Source: Lobosporangium transversale | Lineage: Eukaryota; Mortierellomycota; Mortierellomycetes; Mortierellales; Mortierellaceae | Length of the DNA stretch: 64,000 nt | Direction: 5' to 3' | NCBI RefSeq assembly: GCF_002105155.1 | Contig: NW_019029016.1 | Location: 248,001 to 312,000, forward strand | In this document: one piece after another, positions 36,187 through 46,506 of the stretch | How the letters are laid out: each line of letters begins with the position of its first letter | Numbering within the stretch: the stretch's first letter is position 1 | The notes under the pieces: model-generated | What the model was told of the DNA's origin: nothing | The model's input: the letters and a program-made list of their open reading frames with translations, nothing else | The model's database searches: none | Position numbers and translations under genes: made by a program

Positions 36187-36296
36187 ATTATCACAGCGGG
36201 AGCCGACCTATAATGTGTCACTTCTTTTCTTTATTAATTCGCCGAAAATCCAGTCACTAAATAAAAATAAACAATTTTTTTTTTTTTTTTTTTTGC
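36187..36296 (+). repeat. DIRS-C left inverted terminal repeat
   Basis: This contains ATTATCACAGCGGGAGCCG, then TTCGCCGAAAATCC and a T-tract. It is found inverted at 40281-40401 and, as part of the palindrome, again at 46385-46503. Confidence 0.92.
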
Positions 36297-36389
36297 TACA
36301 AAACTATGGTGCCACAAAGATTGATCAGCATCTTCTTTTCTTTCGCCCTTCCGGAACACATCCACTGGCATACTTTAGAAGTTCCACTA

Positions 36390-37259
36390 ATGAGTGATAT
36401 TGATATTGAAAACAACGATGACCGCAACATCGATAGTTCCATTAACATCCATGACCTCCTGGTTCCTGAACCCCAGGCATATAACTTTATTCCAAACAAA
36501 GCCATCCTCGAACTTTTCCCAAATTTTGACAGAAAAGATTTCTTTGTCCCTGATCCAGAGAAAAAAGATCAGTATGAGGACCTTCGGGACACATTACAAA
36601 CAACCATCGGCTCTTACCCCAAAAACAAGCTTCAGAAGTATTCTGCACCACCTATTACCGACCTACCATGGCCTGACAGTGCCAAGTTACGGCAGCAGTT
36701 CGACTCTGATCTGGCGTCCATTCAATCCAAGCTGGCTATCCATACGCGCCCCTTGGACAAGTATGTCTTGGATGCCATGCAAGACGACAGTCGCTCCGAC
36801 GAGTCCACGCTATCAGCCATTGAGGGAGTTTCCGATCTCATCGAGCATATCAAGCAGATTAGCCATTACATCCACAACCTCCGAGTGCAGAACCTTGAGA
36901 GAGCTCATGGTCTACAGCTGCTTACCAGGAAAAGCAATGCCAAGACACCGGCTGTGGACTCCCAATCCCTTTTGGAGAAAAAGAAGCTTCTGTTATCCAT
37001 CAAACGAAACCTGTATTCCAACAGCACAGGACGCGGTTCGAACAGGAACAGGCATGATCGAAACAATAATTTCCCTAGAAATAGCGCTCAGAGCAGCTAT
37101 TCTAATCAAGGTCAGAGCAATCAGTCGCAGAGCCAGCCTGATAGCAACAACAACATCAGTGGCGGTAACCGGCATTTTTACAATGCCCGAGGCAACTCCA
37201 ACAGGGGTCGCGAACGGGGTCGCGGCCGAGGGCATCAACAAACGACCGACCACCAGTAG
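36390..37259 (+). CDS. DIRS-C gag-like protein
   Basis: 289 residues from MSDIDIENNDDRN. Conserved gag features: an APPITDLPWPDSAKL segment, IHTRPLDKYVLDAM, and a helical IKQISHYIHNLRVQNLE. These are followed by an Asn/Gln/Ser-rich linker and an Arg/Gly-rich tail (RGRERGRGRGHQQ). The stop TAG lies in CAGTAGGAGG and overlaps the RT frame. An upstream in-frame Met (36306) falls within the leader and is less likely. Confidence 0.88.
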   Translation: MSDIDIENNDDRNIDSSINIHDLLVPEPQAYNFIPNKAILELFPNFDRKDFFVPDPEKKDQYEDLRDTLQTTIGSYPKNKLQKYSAPPITDLPWPDSAKLRQQFDSDLASIQSKLAIHTRPLDKYVLDAMQDDSRSDESTLSAIEGVSDLIEHIKQISHYIHNLRVQNLERAHGLQLLTRKSNAKTPAVDSQSLLEKKKLLLSIKRNLYSNSTGRGSNRNRHDRNNNFPRNSAQSSYSNQGQSNQSQSQPDSNNNISGGNRHFYNARGNSNRGRERGRGRGHQQTTDHQ

Positions 37260-39130
37260 GAGGCAGGATTCACTTATTCCAGCAAGCATGGGCGATGATC
37301 ACAGACGAGCAATGGGTCCGGGACATAATAGCCAAAGGATTCAGGATCCCATTCAAGTCGCCACCTCCACTCTCATCCAGCCCAAGCAAGTCCCACAAGC
37401 TATCAGTGAAGGAAACAGAGTCCATAGAGAAAGAGATAGTGAGTCTTTTGGCCAAAAAAGCAATAGAAACAGTATCTTCCCCTACAGGCTTTTACAGTCG
37501 GATATTTACCATCCCCAAAAAGACAGGCGATCTTCGTCCTGTATTGAATCTCAAACCAATGAACCAATGTATACCGGACAGACATTTTAAGATGGAAAGT
37601 ATCAAAAATGTCTGCTCCATGATGAACAAAAACGATTTTATGACGAGCATAGATCTATCAGACGCATTCATGCATGTTCTGGTACATCCTTCGTCGAGGA
37701 AATATCTTCAGTTCGAATGGCAGGGACACCATTACCAGTTCCGAGTCCTTCCATTCGGGCTCTCTCTGTCCCCCCTTATATTTACGAAGATGTTGCGCCC
37801 TGTCCTCAGGTGGGCAAGACGCCAGGGAATCCGAATGACGGCTTACATAGACGATCTTCTAATTATAGCTCCCAGCAGAGAACGAGCCATACAATACACC
37901 CAGCGCGTCCTATCAAAGCTTCAATCATTAGGCTTCTTAGTGAAAGAAGAAAAGTCAACGCTAGAACCAACGCAAGTCATAGAGCATCTGGGCTTTACCA
38001 TCAACAGCAGAAACATGACACTCTCGATCCCTCAACACAAAATCAGAGACATTCGCAGGGAAGCGCGCAAAATAAGGAACAATGGCGTTTGCAGCTTAAG
38101 AAGTTTATCCGCCTTCATCGGGAAAGCAATGGCAATGACAGCAGCCGTATTTCCAGCTCGACTGATGTGCCAGCGCCTTCTCCAGATAAAGAACGACGCC
38201 CTTCGACAAGGCCACAAATGGACCGACACGATCACAGTGACAGAGTCGGCAAAGGACAACCTCACATGGTGGATAGACAACCTCCAGCATTGGAACGGAC
38301 AAACATGGCTCACGGAGAGGACAGAAGTCGACGTTTACACAGATGCCTCGGACACAGGGTGGGGTATCGTCGTAGACGATTCGACCTATGCAGGGCGATG
38401 GACAGCCTCACAGTCTCACGAGCACATCAACGTCAAAGAACTGCGGACAGTTCTATTTGCGACAAAGCTTCCCCAACTGCAGGGCAAGACAGTGAACATA
38501 ATTTGCGACAACATGACCACACTGGCACACATCCAACGGTTCGGAGGGACTCGCTCAGCTCCATTGATGGAAATAGCGGACACCATTTGGAAGCATTGCC
38601 TAGCAACAGGGACACGACTCAAGACAACATATGTCCCATCATCATTCAACCCAGCGGATGCACCATCACGCAGGATGCAATCGCAGTTGGAATGGAGCAT
38701 TCATCAGGACTTCTTCGATTATCTACAGAAGATCTGGGGCCCGCATCAGACGGATCTGTTTGCATCATCAATCAACAACAAAACAGAGAGGTTCATGTCA
38801 TGGAAGCCAGACCCCTTAGCGATCAACTTCGATGCACTACGGCACCCATGGAGCAATCTGGGGAATTTGTACATCTGCGCGCCATGGAACCTGATCCCTC
38901 AGGCCCTTCAGAAGCTGAGGCTAGAGAAACTACAAGCGACGATCGTAGCTCCGAACTGGCCCAGCGCCCTATGGTATCCAACTCTTCAAGCGATGGCGAC
39001 TTGTGCCCCCAGAGAGATCCCACGCAAGTATGTCCTCCCAGCTCCAGGACAAGATCAAAACGTTCTAGCAAAGAATCCGCACTGGACACTGCAAGCATGG
39101 CGCGTAAACGGCGCTATTACACAGACCTAG
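37256..39130 (+). CDS. DIRS-C reverse transcriptase/RNase H
   Basis: A 624-codon frame from the gag overlap (VGGRIHLFQQAWAMIT); the first ATG is 36 nt inside. RT motifs: FTIPKKTGDLRPVLNLKPM, SIDLSDAFMHVLVHP, catalytic YIDD (coded at 37844-37855) and HLGFTINSRNMTLSIP. RNase H: DVYTDASDTGWG, INVKELRTVLFATKLP, ICDNMTTLAHIQRFGG and FNPADAPSR. The C-terminal block has INFDALRHPWSNLGNLYICAP and NPHWTLQAW. Intact, the same length as in DIRS-B, about half identical by eye. The last 34 nt overlap YR. Confidence 0.93.
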   Translation, partial: VGGRIHLFQQAWAMITDEQWVRDIIAKGFRIPFKSPPPLSSSPSKSHKLSVKETESIEKEIVSLLAKKAIETVSSPTGFYSRIFTIPKKTGDLRPVLNLKPMNQCIPDRHFKMESIKNVCSMMNKNDFMTSIDLSDAFMHVLVHPSSRKYLQFEWQGHHYQFRVLPFGLSLSPLIFTKMLRPVLRWARRQGIRMTAYIDDLLIIAPSRERAIQYTQRVLSKLQSLGFLVKEEKSTLEPTQVIEHLGFTINSRNMTLSIPQHKIRDIRREARKIRNNGVCSLRSLSAFIGKAMAMTAAVFPARLMCQRLLQIKNDALRQGHKWTDTITVTESAKDNLTWWIDNLQHWNGQTWLTERTEVDVYTDASDTGWGIVVDDSTYAGRWTASQSHEHINVKELRTVLFATKLPQLQGKTVNIICDNMTTLAHIQRFGGTRSAPLMEIADTIWKHCLATGTRLKTTYVPSSFNPADAPSRRMQSQLEWSIHQDFFDYLQKIWGPHQTDLFASSINNKTERFMSWKPDPLAINFDALRHPWSNLGNLYICAPWNLIPQALQKLRLEKLQATIVAPNWPSALWYPTLQAMATCAPREIPRKYVLPAPGQDQNVLAKNPHWTLQAWRVNGAITQT

Positions 39131-40110
39131 GTTTAGACAGCGAAGCAGCGGAGACTATACTAGATAACCCTCAGACACAGCGACGGCACAAAAAATACGC
39201 CCCAGCGCAACAAGTGTTCATCGATTGGGCCAGGCAAAATGACAGGGATCCATTCACCCCCAATCCGATCCTTTTAGTTAACTATCTCAATCATCAGATG
39301 CGCAACCGTCCATGGTCTCCCGCCACCACTCTGCAGAAACGCTCAGCCATTTTAGCTCTATTTCCAGACAAATCAGCGTTTGACAAGAGCCATGTGTATA
39401 AGGACTTCATTACAGCCATCAAGGCCAAACACATTCGACCTAGCAACGCATTGAGCATCAATCTCAACCCAGCTCTTGATTATATTCGATCCCTTCCTTC
39501 TAACGAGGAAATGTCATTCCTTCAGCTCACGAGAAAGCTTTGTTGGCTTCTAGGCGTTTGTGGGTTCCTTCGTCCAGACGACATTCGATGTATAGACCTG
39601 ACCAAGACTACATGGACCACAAGCCAACTCATGCTCTTCATTCCTATTCCCAAAGAGAAACGACTTGGGAACCGCATCGAGAAGACAGTTTGTATTCGTT
39701 CCAACAGTGATCCGAAACTGTGCCCTGTGAATACATTTGCTGCGTATTTGCAAAGATTAACAGATCATCCACTGGAGGTACCACATCCGAAGGATGACAG
39801 TCTGACAATTCAACCTCTCATCCGACATTCCAAATATTTGAATCGAGCAGTATCAGCAGAAACCATTTCCAATCACATGGACTCGATCTCAACTAAGATC
39901 CCAGAAGTGGAAAAGGCTTCCCGACGTATCAAGCCACGCGCACTCGGCTCTACAGCTGCAGCTACAGCAGGGGTATCGATTGACGACATCATCGCTCATG
40001 GTAATTGGTCTTCTCCGGAAACTTTCCAATATTTCTACCGCATGGCTAGTCAGACAAGAACGAATTTTACTGAGATCACCCTGGGACAAAACTCTGGATG
40101 CACATTATAG
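39097..40110 (+). CDS. DIRS-C tyrosine recombinase
   Basis: 337 residues from MARKRRYYTD, overlapping the RT end. Catalytic candidates are R159 (GFLRPDDI), R281 (IKPRALGS), W304 (HGNWSS) and Y314 (YFYRM), with H260 in ISNHMDSI as a further conserved position. The N-terminal part (RRHKKYAPAQQVFIDWARQN) resembles the SAM-like DNA-binding domain of YRs. A long open frame upstream of 39097 in the same register is only an alternative frame of RT. Intact; a direct second copy is in DIRS-D. Confidence 0.92.
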   Translation: MARKRRYYTDLGLDSEAAETILDNPQTQRRHKKYAPAQQVFIDWARQNDRDPFTPNPILLVNYLNHQMRNRPWSPATTLQKRSAILALFPDKSAFDKSHVYKDFITAIKAKHIRPSNALSINLNPALDYIRSLPSNEEMSFLQLTRKLCWLLGVCGFLRPDDIRCIDLTKTTWTTSQLMLFIPIPKEKRLGNRIEKTVCIRSNSDPKLCPVNTFAAYLQRLTDHPLEVPHPKDDSLTIQPLIRHSKYLNRAVSAETISNHMDSISTKIPEVEKASRRIKPRALGSTAAATAGVSIDDIIAHGNWSSPETFQYFYRMASQTRTNFTEITLGQNSGCTL

Positions 40111-40196
40111 GTCGGCTCCCGCTGTGATAATTACACAGCGTTCTCGAATAATATGAAGAGAAAAGCATATTATCCGAGGGAGCCGACCTATAATGT
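40102..40196. repeat. DIRS-C internal complementary region
   Basis: 95 bp. The first half complements the left end (CTCCCGCTGTGATAATTA) and the second half predicts a right end (TATCCGAGGGAGCCGACC) that is not the one found at 40401. Confidence 0.88.
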
Positions 40197-40278
40197 CCCA
40201 CCCTCCTCTCCCTAAGCTAGCCTGGTCCGGAGCTCAAGTCGAAGATGCTGATCAATCTTTGTGGCACCATAGTTTTGT

Positions 40279-40314
<36 letters not shown>

Positions 40315-40401
40315 TTTATTTTTATTTAGTGACTATGGATTTTCGGCGAATTAATAAAGAAAAGAAGTGACACATTATAGGTCGGCTCCCGCTGTGATAA
40401 T

Positions 40402-41443
40402 TCGTAATTGGCCAAGGGAGAGAATCTCGTTTGAGAATAGGATATTCTGTCGTTTTTTTTTAATAAAAAGCCTTGTCCTGCCATTGATCTCCAAACTGTG
40501 TGCGCACCGTCCAGTGCCGACTCTGGCATTGCCGTTGTTGATTCCAGATGTAACAAGGTAGTTGAATGCTCGGAGCCCAATCACCAACTTTTTATTTATT
40601 CCAATATCATCCATCTTCACGATTTTTAGCTGGTTGGAGTATTGAGTGAAAAGCTCTTCTGTTGGGACACTTGATGGAACAGCATCGTGTGATTCTGCAT
40701 GGGGATCTGTCCAGTTGTCTCTTGAATAAAGCTCTGCAAGTTATTGTCAAACTATTTTCTCCAGCGACAATTACTGCGCCCATCAAACGCTCTAGTCCTT
40801 CATCCCCACCAGCCCCTATTACAGGGAGGTGCTCAGGAGTGGCTGGCTCGTGTGTTTCCAGAAACTGACTTTCTAATTTTGCTGCTTTGACTTTGACCTT
40901 TCCCTGGTCATCGTCGACTTTCAAGATCTTGTGGGGCTCTGGGAGGATGGATCGCACGAGCTCCGGTGCTTCTGGGTGAGGATCATTGCACGCCCATTGA
41001 TGTGATACACAGAGGCGTTCATGTTCACGAGTGTTGACTGCAACATATTAGTTGGTACTGAACCACAGAGGCTCGTCCAGATGTCTGTAGTGTCTTCAAT
41101 ATCGGAATGGGGTCGTTGTGATCCTACTATCGCATCTGTCTGGTGAGCTCCATCATTGTCTTCATCAACAATGCTTTCCTGAAATTCTCCTGTGATCTCT
41201 TCACATCTTCTGCAATGATTCTTGGCTTTTTTTCGAGGGACCGTTTTTTGACATCTTGGACAAACAACTTGAGTGCCATCAACATAATCTCCGGTTTTCA
41301 GAGGTCGAAACACTAAAGCCTCGCCATTAAAAAATGTCACCAAGTCCTATCATGGGAAAGAATATGATGTGAGGTTTTTGCTTTTTTTTTTTTTTTTTTT
41401 TTTTTTTTTTCAACACAATTACTTTTCACACCTTTGAAGTCAT
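40402..41443 (-). pseudogene. Zinc-ribbon protein gene, decayed, left-arm copy
   Basis: Exon 1 (41432-41443, MTSK) is joined over an 85-nt intron (GTGTGA...TGATAG, with a 30-base A/T tract) to DLVTFFNGEALVFRPL. A four-cysteine ribbon follows (VVCPRCQKTVPRKKAKNHCRRC), then an acidic stretch (DEDNDGAHQ). Next come, in shifted frames, NDPHPEAPELVRSILPEPHK, VIGAGGDEGLERLMGAVIV, and KLVIGLRAFNYLVTSGINNG ... ILFSNEILSLGQL. At least two frame changes break it, and DIRS-C truncates its 3' end at 40401. No family recognised; the ribbon suggests nucleic-acid or protein binding. Confidence 0.6.
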
Positions 41444-41477
41444 CGCAGCCAGTTCTCTAAAAAAAAATTAATGACAG

Positions 41478-41558
41478 AACTTTTGAGCCATTGTTCGAGG
41501 TACTTTTGAGCCATTGTTCGAGGTACTTTTGAGCCTCTGTCGAGGTACTTTTGAGCGA
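41478..41558 (-). repeat. 24-bp tandem repeat, left arm
   Basis: About 3.5 units of ACTTTTGAGCC-ATTGTTCGAGGT. The mirrored set is at about 45230-45308. Confidence 0.9.
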
Positions 41559-42987
41559 GTGTACAGATTCTAGTATTTCAGGACTAGTATGACATACTAG
41601 TACTAATACTAGAGTTGAGTACTAAAGTTACAGATTTTAGTATTGCTTCAGTACATACCGATTTTTTTTTGCCATTCTTTGGATGCATGTCACGGGAAAG
41701 GTAGCCGACTATTATACAATCCCCCTTCCACAGCTGCAAAGTATCCAAACTCACCATCCCTCTTCACAAAACCTGTCGTACAGACCATCTGGTCTCTATG
41801 GTTCCTGAGAACGCGGATATGCGTATATGGAGTACTCAGGCACTCTGGGAGCATTGTAGAGATGGATTTCATAAATGCATATTAATATCAATTTCACCCT
41901 CGTCCCGAGCGCTCTTTTTTCTGATGAAGTGATACTAGACGCAGTATGAGTATGTTATACTAAACTTTCGTTAGTTTGGTACGCAGTACGAGTATACCAT
42001 ACTGGGCACTTGATACTAAAGTCAATACGATCTTTTTATATCTATATGGATTCGATAACATACCTCTAGCAAAAAAGGGGCCGGAAAGGTGTTTTGTTTT
42101 TCTTTAGGCAGGAAATAAAAAATGAAAATGGTAAATGGGGCTAGATGCACTAAAAGAGTGGAGGCAAGTAAATGGTGGACATGGTGCATCGTGATGATAT
42201 AGCTTGATATATGGTGTTTGCTGATATTTTTTTGGTGATTGATTTTTTACTAATTAATTTTTACTGATTTTTTCCCACAAACTCATAGGCGGATCAGATC
42301 CAGTTTTCTGCGCTCCATACTAGCAGAAATCAGCCGCCTATTACATACAAAGGAAGGAAAAAATCAGTAGGAAAAAATCAGCAGACACCATATATCAAAC
42401 TATACCATCACGATGCACTATGTTCACCGTTTACTTGCCTCCACTCTTTTAGCGCATCTAGCCCCATTTACCATTTTCATTTTTTATTTCCTGCCTAAAG
42501 AAAAACAAAACACCTTTCCGGCCCCTTTTTTGCTAGAGGTATGTTATCGAATCCATACAGATATAAAAAGATCGTATTGACTTTAGTATCAAGTGCCCAG
42601 TATGGTATACTCGTACTGCGTACCAAACTAACGAAAGTTTAGTATAACATACTCATACTGCGTCTAGTATCACTTCATCAGAAAAAAGAGCGCTCGGGAC
42701 GAGGGCGAAATTGATATTAATATGCATTTATGAGATCCATTTCTACAATACTCCTAGAGTGCCTGAGTACTCCATATACGTACATCCGCGTTCTCAGGAA
42801 CCATGGAGACTAGATGCTCTATATGACAAGTTTTGTGAAGAGGGATGGTGAGTTTGCATCCAAAGAATGGCAAAAAAAATCGGTATGTACTGAAGCAAAT
42901 ACTAAAATCTGCAACTTTAGTACTCAACTCTAGTATTAGTACTGTATGTCGTAATAGTCCTAGAATACTAGAATCTGTACACTCATA
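41557..42987. repeat. Foldback element, left-arm copy
   Basis: A 1.4-kb element whose two halves are inverted copies of each other (ends GTGTACAGATT...AATCTGTACAC, centre near 42300). The arms carry short near-palindromic motifs built on GTACTAGTATNNNATACTAG. One half has an extra segment of about 60 bp with GTAGCCGACTATTATAC. No transposase. Confidence 0.8.
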
Positions 42988-42995
42988 AAAAAAAG

Positions 42996-43490
42996 AATCA
43001 CCGGTGTAAAGAAACACACCACAGATCGCACAGTATCTACTCGCTCCTTGGTTGCTTCTCGTCTTGAGAGCTTCAAATACATCTTTTCGGATCATTTGGG
43101 GTTGTGATAGCATGTTGTTGCAAGTGGATGGGTATGAATGAATGCGAATGGGTATAAATGAATGTGAAGGGAGGGGAGATATTTTTGAAAGCCTTTCAAT
43201 GTCAAAAGTGATCAGCTTCCAGAAATTTTTTTATTTTTGCATCTTTCTTTCTTCCTGGCTAATCCATCAATCCATTCATTGAATCCAACCTGTTCATCTA
43301 TTGAATCTATTAAATCCATCCATCCATTATTCTGTTGAATCAATATCTATTCACTATCGGCTCCTTTCATCTTACTGTAAAAATCCATATCTCGAATTAT
43401 TCAACATAATTACCAAAGGTAATAATAATGATAATGTGAATCCGTGAGATTACATGTTGTTCCTTGAATGCGTATCCAGGTCATTGTGGG
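42996..43490. other. Palindrome loop, first part, with a truncated minus-strand exon
   Basis: Minus strand 43000-43113 begins MLSQPQMIRKDVFEAL and has RYCAICGVFLYTGDSF, a CxxC pair. It reads straight into the foldback element, so a gene was probably cut by it. The rest is AT-rich with ATTCATT-type short repeats and no gene. Confidence 0.45.
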
Positions 43491-43798
43491 CCTATTTGGC
43501 CATTTAATTGAATGTGCACTCGCTTTTTACCGTTTAATTGATCGCGCGCTCTTTCTCTCTTCCATCATTTTATTGGTCGCGCACTCTCTTTATCATCACG
43601 CACTCTCTTTTTACTATTTAGTCGATTGCACACTCTTTTTTTCCCCTTTAATTGATCACGCACTCTCTCTTTACCATTAAATTGATTGTGCACTCTCTCT
43701 TCACCATAAAAATGATTGCACTCTTTACCATTAAATTGATCGCGTACTCTCTTTCTTTATCATAAATTCATCCTTTAATTGATCGCACTCTCTTTTTT
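43491..43798. repeat. Degenerate tandem repeat in the palindrome loop
   Basis: About ten imperfect units of roughly 30 bp built on TTTAATTGATCGCGCACTCT followed by a T/C-rich run and ACCAT. Present only in the loop. Confidence 0.85.
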
Positions 43799-45229
43799 TA
43801 TGAGTGTACAGATTTTAGTATTTCAGGACTATTACGACATACAGTACTAATACTAGAGTTGAGTACTAAAGTTGCAGATTTTAGTATTTGCTTCAGTACA
43901 TACCGATTTTTTTTGCCATTCTTTGGATGCAAACTCACCATCCCTCTTCACAAAACTTGTCATATAGAGCATCTAGTCTCCATGGTTCCTGAGAACGCGG
44001 ATGTACGTATATGGAGTACTCAGGCACTCTAGGAGTATTGTAGAAATGGATCTCATAAATGCATATTAATATCAATTTCGCCCTCGTCCCGAGCGCTCTT
44101 TTTTCTGATGAAGTGATACTAGACGCAGTATGAGTATGTTATACTAAACTTTCGTTAGTTTGGTACGCAGTACGAGTATACCATACTGGGCACTTGATAC
44201 TAAAGTCAATACGATCTTTTTATATCTGTATGGATTCGATAACATACCTCTAGCAAAAAAGGGGCCGGAAAGGTGTTTTGTTTTTCTTTAGGCAGGAAAT
44301 AAAAAATGAAAATGGTAAATGGGGCTAGATGCGCTAAAAGAGTGGAGGCAAGTAAACGGTGAACATAGTGCATCGTGATGGTATAGTTTGATATATGGTG
44401 TCTGCTGATTTTTTCCTACTGATTTTTTCCTTCCTTTGTATGTAATAGGCGGCTGATTTCTGCTAGTATGGAGCGCAGAAAACTGGATCTGATCCGCCTA
44501 TGAGTTTGTGGGAAAAAATCAGTAAAAATTAATTAGTAAAAAATCAATCACCAAAAAAATATCAGCAAACACCATATATCAAGCTATATCATCACGATGC
44601 ACCATGTCCACCATTTACTTGCCTCCACTCTTTTAGTGCATCTAGCCCCATTTACCATTTTCATTTTTTATTTCCTGCCTAAAGAAAAACAAAACACCTT
44701 TCCGGCCCCTTTTTTGCTAGAGGTATGTTATCGAATCCATATAGATATAAAAAGATCGTATTGACTTTAGTATCAAGTGCCCAGTATGGTATACTCGTAC
44801 TGCGTACCAAACTAACGAAAGTTTAGTATAACATACTCATACTGCGTCTAGTATCACTTCATCAGAAAAAAGAGCGCTCGGGACGAGGGTGAAATTGATA
44901 TTAATATGCATTTATGAAATCCATCTCTACAATGCTCCCAGAGTGCCTGAGTACTCCATATACGCATATCCGCGTTCTCAGGAACCATAGAGACCAGATG
45001 GTCTGTACGACAGGTTTTGTGAAGAGGGATGGTGAGTTTGGATACTTTGCAGCTGTGGAAGGGGGATTGTATAATAGTCGGCTACCTTTCCCGTGACATG
45101 CATCCAAAGAATGGCAAAAAAAAATCGGTATGTACTGAAGCAATACTAAAATCTGTAACTTTAGTACTCAACTCTAGTATTAGTACTAGTATGTCATACT
45201 AGTCCTGAAATACTAGAATCTGTACACTC
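43799..45229. repeat. Foldback element, right-arm copy
   Basis: Inverted duplicate of 41557-42987, with single-base differences only in the parts compared. Confidence 0.85.
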
Positions 45230-45342
45230 GCTCAAAAGTACCTCGACAGAGGCTCAAAAGTACCTCGAACAATGGCTCAAAAGTACCTCGAACAATGGCT
45301 CAAAAGTTCTGTCATTAATTTTTTTTTAGAGAACTGGCTGCG

Positions 45343-46384
45343 ATGACTTCAAAGGTGTGAAAAGTAATTGTGTTGAAAAAAAAAAAAAAAAAAAAAAAAA
45401 AAAAGCAAAAACCTCACATCATATTCTTTCCCATGATAGGACTTGGTGACATTTTTTAATGGCGAGGCTTTAGTGTTTCGACCTCTGAAAACCGGAGATT
45501 ATGTTGATGGCACTCAAGTTGTTTGTCCAAGATGTCAAAAAACGGTCCCTCGAAAAAAAGCCAAGAATCATTGCAGAAGATGTGAAGAGATCACAGGAGA
45601 ATTTCAGGAAAGCATTGTTGATGAAGACAATGATGGAGCTCACCAGACAGATGCGATAGTAGGATCACAACGACCCCATTCCGATATTGAAGACACTACA
45701 GACATCTGGACGAGCCTCTGTGGTTCAGTACCAACTAATATGTTGCAGTCAACACTCGTGAACATGAACGCCTCTGTGTATCACATCAATGGGCGTGCAA
45801 TGATCCTCACCCAGAAGCACCGGAGCTCGTGCGATCCATCCTCCCAGAGCCCCACAAGATCTTGAAAGTCGACGATGACCAGGGAAAGGTCAAAGTCAAA
45901 GCAGCAAAATTAGAAAGTCAGTTTCTGGAAACACACGAGCCAGCCACTCCTGAGCACCTCCCTGTAATAGGGGCTGGTGGGGATGAAGGACTAGAGCGTT
46001 TGATGGGCGCAGTAATTGTCGCTGGAGAAAATAGTTTGACAATAACTTGCAGAGCTTTATTCAAGAGACAACTGGACAGATCCCCATGCAGAATCACACG
46101 ATGCTGTTCCATCAAGTGTCCCAACAGAAGAGCTTTTCACTCAATACTCCAACCAGCTAAAAATCGTGAAGATGGATGATATTGGAATAAATAAAAAGTT
46201 GGTGATTGGGCTCCGAGCATTCAACTACCTTGTTACATCTGGAATCAACAACGGCAATGCCAGAGTCGGCACTGGACGGTGCGCACACAGTTTGGAGATC
46301 AATGGCAGGACAAGGCTTTTTATTAAAAAAAAACGACAGAATATCCTATTCTCAAACGAGATTCTCTCCCTTGGCCAATTACGA
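45343..46384 (+). pseudogene. Zinc-ribbon protein gene, right-arm copy
   Basis: Inverted duplicate of 40402-41443 with the same frame changes, intron and truncation, so it was duplicated after decay. The ribbon VVCPRCQK...NHCRRC and the split reading frame are unchanged. Confidence 0.6.
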
Positions 46385-46471
46385 ATTATCACAGCGGGAG
46401 CCGACCTATAATGTGTCACTTCTTTTCTTTATTAATTCGCCGAAAATCCATAGTCACTAAATAAAAATAAA

Positions 46472-46506
<35 letters not shown>

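Larger units (their letters stand above)
36187..40401 (+). mobile_element. DIRS-C: near full-length DIRS-type element
   Basis: A second DIRS family, plus strand, with left end ATTATCACAGCGGGAG and three open genes. The right end is unusual: it is an inverted copy of the left end (CTCCCGCTGTGATAAT at 40401), whereas the ICR predicts a different right terminus (CTCCCTCGGATAATATGC). A 3'-terminal rearrangement is therefore likely. Its 3' part forms the left arm base of the large palindrome. Confidence 0.93.

Noticed and set aside
37717-39096. Long open stretch upstream of DIRS-C YR in the same register
   Set aside because: It overlaps the conserved RT/RNase H in another frame and has no motif of its own.
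43491-43798. CRISPR-like array
   Set aside because: The units are degenerate, contiguous and without unique spacers, and the genome is eukaryotic.
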